The translations under genes were made by a program, and so were the position numbers. From Candidatus Buchananbacteria bacterium (GTDB lineage: Bacteria; Patescibacteriota; Patescibacteriia; CAIXNZ01), in contig JAUVKC010000024.1 in NCBI GenBank assembly GCA_030592165.1, positions 1 to 12,338 on the forward strand: DNA of 12,338 nucleotides. Direction: 5' to 3'. Below, in pieces: positions 8,531-12,338 of the stretch. Each line of letters starts with the position of its first letter. The first letter of the stretch is position 1. The notes beneath the pieces are model-generated. The model was not told where the DNA came from. It did not search any database and was given only the letters and a program-made list of their open reading frames with translations.

Positions 8531-8559
8531 ATAATAACAATATTTAATCTAAGTGTCAA
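8531..8559 (-). promoter_or_regulatory. Sigma70-type promoter of the rpsU operon
   Basis: On the minus strand there is a perfect -35 box TTGACA (8559-8554), a 17-bp spacer, and a -10 box TATTAT (8536-8531, five of six consensus bases). Transcription should start near 8524, giving a short leader of about 25 nt that contains the ribosome binding site. This is the best promoter match in the window. With no terminator seen further along, it would serve yqeY and both surface-protein genes too. Confidence 0.8.
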
Positions 8560-8573
8560 ATAAAAAATGGGTG

Positions 8574-8634
8574 AATATATAACAAAACTGTAGGCGCAGA
8601 ATAGTATTCTGCGCCTACAGTTTTGTTATATATT
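8574..8634. terminator. Perfect 30-bp-arm palindrome, probable (bidirectional) terminator of hisS
   Basis: The arms 8574-8603 and 8605-8634 are exact reverse complements around a single base at 8604. The GC-rich core (CTGTAGGCGCAGAATA and its complement) is flanked by AAAA on one side and TTTTGTT on the other in both orientations. That is the layout of a bidirectional intrinsic terminator. It lies 14 bp after the hisS stop and 15 bp before the -35 box of rpsU, so it should end hisS transcription and insulate the rpsU promoter. The arms are longer and more perfect than a terminator needs, so a repeated mobile palindrome that doubles as a terminator is an alternative. Confidence 0.75.
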
Positions 8635-8648
8635 TTAAGCAATAATTT

Positions 8649-10028
8649 TTATTTACCAAGACGCTTTTTCAATTCCTTTATCACTTTACTATAATTTACT
8701 GTTTCCTGAACACCACCGTCCATATCTCGTAATAAAATTGTTTCTTCAGATAATTCTTTTTGTCCTAAAATTAAGGCATATTTTACTTTAAGCTTATCCG
8801 CAATATCAAGCTGATTTTTCAAACCATCCTTTGCAAAACTTTCAGCAACCTTAAACCCTTCTTTTCTTAAATCTTCGAACAAACCTAAACATTTCCTTTT
8901 CGCAGCTTCACCAAGCTGAGCAACAAAAATATCTGGAATTTCTTTTTCAGGAACCTCTAATTCTAATTCTTTGAGTTTTAAAATGGTTCTCTCAATACCT
9001 ATAGCCATACCAACAGCTGGAGTAGGTCTGCCACCAAGCATTTCCACCAAATTATCATAACGGCCACCACCACCTAAAGCATTTTGCGCTTTTTTATCTT
9101 TACTTTCAGGCCAAACCTCAAAAACTGTTTTCGTATAATAATCTAAACCACGAACCAAACTTGAATTTAAATTGTAAGGAATTTCAGTCTCATCAATAAA
9201 TTCTAAAACTTTGACAAAATGATTTTTACATTCATCACAAAGCCAATCAAGAATATGAGGGGCATCTTCTGCAATAGCTATACATTTTTCTTCTTTACAA
9301 TCCAACAAACGTAAAGGGTTTTTTGTCATTCTTACTTTACAATCGTCACAAAGATCAGACTTTTGAGTTTTATAATAATTCACCAATTGAGTTTTATATT
9401 CCTTACGACAGTCAGGACAACCTATGCTGTTTATTTGAATATTTACTGGAATACCCAGCTCTTCAAAAAACTTATAGGTAAGAATTATCAATTGTGCATC
9501 CAAAACAGGATGAATATCACCAATAGCTTCAAAGCCAAATTGATTAAATTGTCGATATCTGCCTGACTGAGGTCTTTCATATCTAAACATTGGACCAATA
9601 TAATAAGTTCTAATCGGTTGAGGTAAATTTAACATTCCATGATTGATATATGCTCTTGCAACAGAAGCTGTAGCTTCTGGTCTCAGGCTAACATTATCAC
9701 CACCTCTATCTTGAAAAGCAAACATTTCTTTACCAACAATATCTGTATCCTTCCCAACAGATCTAATAAACAAATTCGTATCTTCAAGTAACGGAAGGTC
9801 AATCCTGTCATAACCATAATCATAAGCAATTGCTCTTACTTTATCTCGAATATAATTCCAAAATTTTTCATCTATTGGCAAAATATCTTTAAACCCTCTT
9901 AATGTTTGGGGCGTTTTCTTGCTCACCTTAAAGACAGGTTCTTTAACAACAACATTAGCCTTCTTTTTAGTAGGTGCTTTGGGAGTTGCCTTTTTTTTAG
10001 CTGGCATTTTCTTTTTTTCTTTTGCCAT
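8649..10028 (-). CDS. hisS: Histidyl-tRNA synthetase
   Basis: This cytoplasmic class II aminoacyl-tRNA synthetase charges tRNA-His with histidine using ATP. The catalytic core starts at TLRGFKDILP (42-51). Motif 2 lies at FRYERPQSGRYRQFNQFG (148-165). The histidine-specific loop LVRGLDYYTK is at 291-300, and motif 3 follows with GGGGRYDNL and GMAIGIERT (340-348). The C-terminal anticodon-binding domain covers about 365-459. A Cys-rich insertion (204-267: CPDC, CDDC, CKEEKC, CDEC) matches what many bacterial HisRS carry. The first ~40 residues are an unusual Lys/Ala/Pro-rich tail before the normal family start. A GTG at codon 35 could give a standard-length 425-residue protein, but neither start has a Shine-Dalgarno site. 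A CATAAT box 8 bases before the ATG would fit a nearly leaderless message. It follows lepB on the same strand with a 104-bp gap. Confidence 0.96.
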   Translation of the reverse strand: MAKEKKKMPAKKKATPKAPTKKKANVVVKEPVFKVSKKTPQTLRGFKDILPIDEKFWNYIRDKVRAIAYDYGYDRIDLPLLEDTNLFIRSVGKDTDIVGKEMFAFQDRGGDNVSLRPEATASVARAYINHGMLNLPQPIRTYYIGPMFRYERPQSGRYRQFNQFGFEAIGDIHPVLDAQLIILTYKFFEELGIPVNIQINSIGCPDCRKEYKTQLVNYYKTQKSDLCDDCKVRMTKNPLRLLDCKEEKCIAIAEDAPHILDWLCDECKNHFVKVLEFIDETEIPYNLNSSLVRGLDYYTKTVFEVWPESKDKKAQNALGGGGRYDNLVEMLGGRPTPAVGMAIGIERTILKLKELELEVPEKEIPDIFVAQLGEAAKRKCLGLFEDLRKEGFKVAESFAKDGLKNQLDIADKLKVKYALILGQKELSEETILLRDMDGGVQETVNYSKVIKELKKRLGK

Positions 10029-10132
10029 ACAATTGAATTATGAATTATGCCTGCCTGCCGGCAGGCAGGAAGGCGGAATTATTTCAGAGTTCGCAGTTCA
10101 TACTTCAGAGTAAATTTAAAAAAAATTATTTA
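10029..10132. other. Intergenic spacer between lepB and hisS with repeats
   Basis: The 104-bp gap holds a GCCGGC-centred palindrome, a tandem GAATTAT pair just left of it (10035-10048), and two copies of TTCAGAGT (10083-10090 and 10104-10111). A run of eight A on the plus strand (eight T in the lepB transcript) follows the lepB stop, but no stable stem precedes it, so I do not call a terminator. No gene is seen. Confidence 0.5.
10050..10069. repeat. Perfect 20-bp GC-rich palindrome (HIP-like element)
   Basis: The sequence CCTGCCTGCCGGCAGGCAGG is self-complementary over all 20 bases and contrasts sharply with the AT-rich surroundings. It sits 21 bp upstream of the hisS ATG. Read as protein it gives strings such as LPAGRQ or PACRQAG, which I recall seeing often in predicted Parcubacteria proteins. 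This suggests a highly iterated palindrome in these genomes, though I cannot check copy number here. It lacks a following T run, so it is not a standard terminator. Confidence 0.8.
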
Positions 10133-10762
10133 TTATAAATTATATTCTGGAGCATCAAAAATTGTAATTTTTTCAAAAGGCCAACCTCGAACCCAAGCCT
10201 TACCAATTATTAATCTTCTTGGGACAGGACCGAACCGACGAGAGTCTAAACTTGCATCCCTATTATCACCCAAAACGAAAAAATCATCTTGTTCTAAAAT
10301 AAATTCAGTTTTTCCCAAATGGGGAGTTTCTTCCTCAAGCAAATAAACATCTTCATTCAAAATAACTCCTTCAGGAAATTGATCATTATAAATAAACACT
10401 TTACCCTCTTTTATTTTCACTTTTTCACCAGGTAACCCTATAATTCGTTTTATAAAATATTGACTAGGATCTTTCGGATAACGGAAAACCACAATATCAC
10501 CTCTTTCTGGCTCATAAAATCGATAAGCAATTTCATTAATAATTAAATACTCGTGATCATGAAAACTAGGTTCCATTGAAGCACCTTTAACGTAAAAAGG
10601 CTGAATCAAAAAGTATCTAACTGGAATAATAATAGCTAAAGAGATAATAACAACCTTAACGATTTCAACAAAAAACTCTCCCAATGTTTTCCAAAATGAG
10701 TCATAAGTTGAGCGTGTTTCCCACTCAAATTGATCTTTATCTGGATTTTTATTTTTTGGCAT
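10133..10762 (-). CDS. lepB: Signal peptidase I (S26 family)
   Basis: This membrane-bound serine protease removes signal peptides from exported proteins. A hydrophilic N-terminus is followed by one membrane segment at about 31-52, and the catalytic domain then lies outside. The catalytic Ser is in GASMEPSF (Ser63-Met-Glu region; the Ser is residue 62 or 63 by hand count). The general-base Lys is in QYFIKRIIGLPGE (Lys105). The conserved C-terminal box LGDNRDASLDSRRFGPVPRR covers 164-183. At 209 residues with one membrane segment it is of the short, Gram-positive-like type. The start at 10762 has only a weak AGAG upstream. A candidate promoter lies about 40 bp before it. Its likely substrates in this window include the two pilin-headed adhesins, whose signals end in LAQ. 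Confidence 0.96.
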   Translation of the reverse strand: MPKNKNPDKDQFEWETRSTYDSFWKTLGEFFVEIVKVVIISLAIIIPVRYFLIQPFYVKGASMEPSFHDHEYLIINEIAYRFYEPERGDIVVFRYPKDPSQYFIKRIIGLPGEKVKIKEGKVFIYNDQFPEGVILNEDVYLLEEETPHLGKTEFILEQDDFFVLGDNRDASLDSRRFGPVPRRLIIGKAWVRGWPFEKITIFDAPEYNL

Positions 10763-10803
10763 TTTATTCTCTACTTAAATTTTATTAAAATAAGAATATT
10801 AAA

Positions 10804-10832
10804 ATATTAGCACAATTCAGATAACAAAGCAA
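10804..10832 (-). promoter_or_regulatory. Candidate lepB promoter
   Basis: On the minus strand TTGCTT (10832-10827) is followed by 17 bp and then TAATAT (10809-10804), with a TG dinucleotide one base before the -10 box (extended -10). Transcription would start near 10797, giving a leader of about 35 nt. The -35 match is only three of six bases and the region is AT-rich, so chance is possible. Confidence 0.45.
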
Positions 10833-10860
10833 ATTAAATCGACTTGATTTATTTTGCTTT
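10826..10860. repeat. Imperfect inverted repeat in the lepB/LCP divergent region
   Basis: The arms 10826-10840 (AAAGCAAATTAAATC) and 10846-10860 (GATTTATTTTGCTTT) are complementary at 14 of 15 positions around a 5-base loop. No T run follows, and it lies between divergent genes, so it fits an operator better than a terminator. The left arm contains the candidate lepB -35 box. Confidence 0.6.
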
Positions 10861-10907
10861 TAATGGTTAAATATAGGGAAAGAGTATCTTAAATTACTTG
10901 CAAATTT

Positions 10908-10913
10908 TATAAT
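10908..10913 (+). promoter_or_regulatory. Candidate -10 box for a leaderless LCP gene transcript
   Basis: A perfect TATAAT ends six bases before the LCP ATG, which places the expected transcription start at or next to the A of the start codon. No Shine-Dalgarno site precedes this ATG, as a leaderless message would predict. No good -35 box is found at the usual spacing (TATCTT at 17 bp), which weakens the call. Confidence 0.4.
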
Positions 10914-10919
10914 TGAAAA

Positions 10920-12302
10920 ATGGAAACACCAAAAATAAATTTCTTAAATAATCCCAGAGAAAAAACAAAGGGAAAAAGAAAAAAAGTTATTTCTAAGCTT
11001 TTCTTTTACCCTTTGATTTTTTTGTTTATATTTTTTGCTATTTTTTCATTTCAAGTTGTTTTCTCCGGTGATGGTATAAAAGAAACTTTTCAAAAAATAA
11101 ATATTTTCAATTATGGATTATCAATGGGAGAAAACAAACCATTAAAAGGTCAGGATGAAGATCGAATTAATATTTTATTATTAGGCATGGGAGGCGAAGG
11201 TCATCCTGGACCATACCTTACAGACACAATAATGATAGTCTCTCTCAGGCCATCTGATAATAAAGTATCTATGATTTCTGTTCCAAGAGACTTATCTGTT
11301 CCAATGCCTGGACATGGTTGGAAAAAAATAAATTTTGCTAATCACTTTGGTGAAATGAAAGAAAGCAAAAGCGGAGCAAAATTTGCTACCGAGGTAATAT
11401 CAAAAACTTTTGAAATCCCAATTCATTATTATGTTCGGGTTGATTTTGCTGGTTTCAGAAATTTAATTGATGAACTTGGCGGAATTAAAATAAATGTTGA
11501 AAACAGTTTTGTTGATTATCAATTCCCTACTGATAATTTTGGAATGCAAACAGTAAACTTTGAGCAAGGCCTACAAAAAATGGACGGGAATGATGCTTTG
11601 AATTATGCACGATCACGTCATGGAACTAATGGTGAAAATTCAGATTTTGCCAGAAGTAAAAGACAACAAAAGGTTCTTGAAGCAGTCAAAGAAAAAGCCT
11701 TGTCGTTTACAACATTTTTAAGCTATAAAAAAATCTCAGCTATTTTAGATCTATACAATGATCGAGTTTCAACTAATTTAAGCACTTGGGAAATATTTAG
11801 CTTTGTAAAAATGGCCAAACAAATTGATCAAGATAATATTACAAATATTGTTCTTGATAATGGCAATCAAGGCCCATTATACTCTACTAATATTAACGGC
11901 GCTTATTTGCTATTACCAAAAGACATGAGTTTTACTCAGCTAAGACAGATTGCTAAACATGTTTTTGATCCTGAAAAACAAAAAATTGCTCAAGAAATAA
12001 CAACCGTTGAAATTCAAAATGGAACAAGAATTGAAGGTCTTGCCTATCAAGCTTCAGTCCAATTAAAAAATAATGGCTATAAAGTGTTAAAAATCAGTAA
12101 CGCGGATGTCCAAAACTATGAACATACTGTAATCTATGATTTGACTGACGGGGCAAAAGCAGACAAACTAACTGATTTACAAACAAAACTTAATGCTATA
12201 ATTGCCACCACGAATCCTGATGACCTAACCAAAGCAAGTGATAGTGACTTCTTAATCATCCTAGGACAAGATCAGCAGCCATCTCTTTCAAAATTATATT
12301 AA
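10920..12302 (+). CDS. LytR-CpsA-Psr (LCP) family cell-envelope protein with LytR_C domain
   Basis: LCP proteins are membrane-anchored phosphotransferases that move lipid-linked glycopolymers onto peptidoglycan or other envelope acceptors. A basic cytoplasmic N-terminus (12-26) precedes one membrane helix at about 27-48. The LCP domain covers about 82-255 and shows the expected motifs: INILLLGMGG, TDTIMIVSL (Asp102), MISVPRDL (Arg123, Asp124), KINFAN, and the Arg-rich ALNYARSRH...DFARSKRQQ (Arg231, Arg233, Arg245, Arg248), which binds the pyrophosphate of the lipid substrate in known members. A C-terminal LytR_C-like domain (about 361-450) begins VEIQNGTRIEGLA. Length and order match the family. 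It is divergent from lepB and is followed after 4 bp by a probable miaA. The acceptor and donor polymers are unknown. Confidence 0.93.
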   Translation: METPKINFLNNPREKTKGKRKKVISKLFFYPLIFLFIFFAIFSFQVVFSGDGIKETFQKINIFNYGLSMGENKPLKGQDEDRINILLLGMGGEGHPGPYLTDTIMIVSLRPSDNKVSMISVPRDLSVPMPGHGWKKINFANHFGEMKESKSGAKFATEVISKTFEIPIHYYVRVDFAGFRNLIDELGGIKINVENSFVDYQFPTDNFGMQTVNFEQGLQKMDGNDALNYARSRHGTNGENSDFARSKRQQKVLEAVKEKALSFTTFLSYKKISAILDLYNDRVSTNLSTWEIFSFVKMAKQIDQDNITNIVLDNGNQGPLYSTNINGAYLLLPKDMSFTQLRQIAKHVFDPEKQKIAQEITTVEIQNGTRIEGLAYQASVQLKNNGYKVLKISNADVQNYEHTVIYDLTDGAKADKLTDLQTKLNAIIATTNPDDLTKASDSDFLIILGQDQQPSLSKLY

Positions 12303-12306
12303 TTAT

Positions 12307-12338
12307 ATGAAACCATTGCCAAAAGTAATAATTCTTGG
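12307..12338 (+). CDS. miaA: Probable tRNA dimethylallyltransferase, first 10 codons only
   Basis: An ATG 4 bp after the LCP stop opens a frame reading MKPLPKVIIL followed by GG, which must be Gly. This fits the N-terminal strand leading into the P-loop of MiaA (typically PKVIVI-GPTASGKT), the enzyme that prenylates A37 of tRNAs reading codons that start with U. Other P-loop enzymes begin similarly and the P-loop itself is beyond the edge, so the product is tentative. The close spacing suggests co-transcription with the LCP gene. Confidence 0.5.
   Translation, partial: MKPLPKVIIL

Noticed and set aside
9225..9420. CxxC pairs in HisRS as a novel zinc-finger fusion
   Set aside because: A Cys-rich insertion at this place is usual in many bacterial histidyl-tRNA synthetases.
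9919..10346. Two overlapping forward frames crossing the lepB-hisS gap, containing LPAGRQ and PACRQAGR strings
   Set aside because: They are antisense to the ends of hisS and lepB and arise because the GCCGGC palindrome is open in several frames; there is no start context or domain.
1..12338. Alternative genetic code with UGA as Gly or Trp, known in some Patescibacteria lineages
   Set aside because: No gene has an in-frame TGA, and all visible genes end in TAA, so nothing here supports recoding.
1..12338. tRNA, rRNA or transposase genes
   Set aside because: I saw no cloverleaf, rRNA-like stretch or transposase motif; the spacers are short and AT-rich apart from the palindromes.

Overview
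The window is AT-rich and densely packed. It most likely comes from an ultra-small episymbiotic bacterium of the Candidate Phyla Radiation (Patescibacteria, Parcubacteria-like). This is an inference from four things. Two adjacent surface proteins begin with a T4SS-pilin-type (VirB2/TrbC-like) domain followed by long Ig-like regions. A GC-rich palindrome centred on GCCGGC sits between genes, of a kind I recall as common in Parcubacteria. All six visible stop codons are TAA. Housekeeping genes are compact and mostly lack Shine-Dalgarno sites. No in-frame TGA was seen, so there is no sign of a recoded UGA.

Layout, left to right. Positions 1-8498 read leftward (minus strand) as one probable operon: rpsU (ribosomal protein bS21), yqeY, an 859-residue pilin-headed Ig-like surface protein, and then a giant pilin-headed adhesin of at least 1742 residues that runs off the left edge. 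The last two genes overlap by one base (TAATG). A near-consensus sigma70 promoter (TTGACA-N17-TATTAT) and a strong ribosome binding site precede rpsU. Upstream of that promoter is a perfect 30-bp-arm hairpin that probably terminates hisS. hisS (histidyl-tRNA synthetase) and lepB (signal peptidase I) follow, also on the minus strand, separated by about 100 bp that hold the GCCGGC palindrome. A 157-bp divergent intergenic region with a dyad then leads to plus-strand genes: a LytR-CpsA-Psr (LCP) family protein and, 4 bp after it, the first codons of what looks like miaA (tRNA dimethylallyltransferase).

How the genes fit together. hisS, rpsU, yqeY and the miaA-like start belong to translation. 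lepB, the LCP protein and the two large exported proteins belong to the cell envelope. The two adhesins are the unusual part. Each has a signal peptide and a two-helix pilin core with a positively charged loop predicted to be cytoplasmic, and then projects hundreds of residues outside. The larger one carries about eight TIG/IPT domains, two Cys-rich modules, two other Ig-like domains and two tandem LamG (concanavalin-like) domains. A role in attachment to a host cell is plausible but not shown by sequence. LepB could process their signal peptides.
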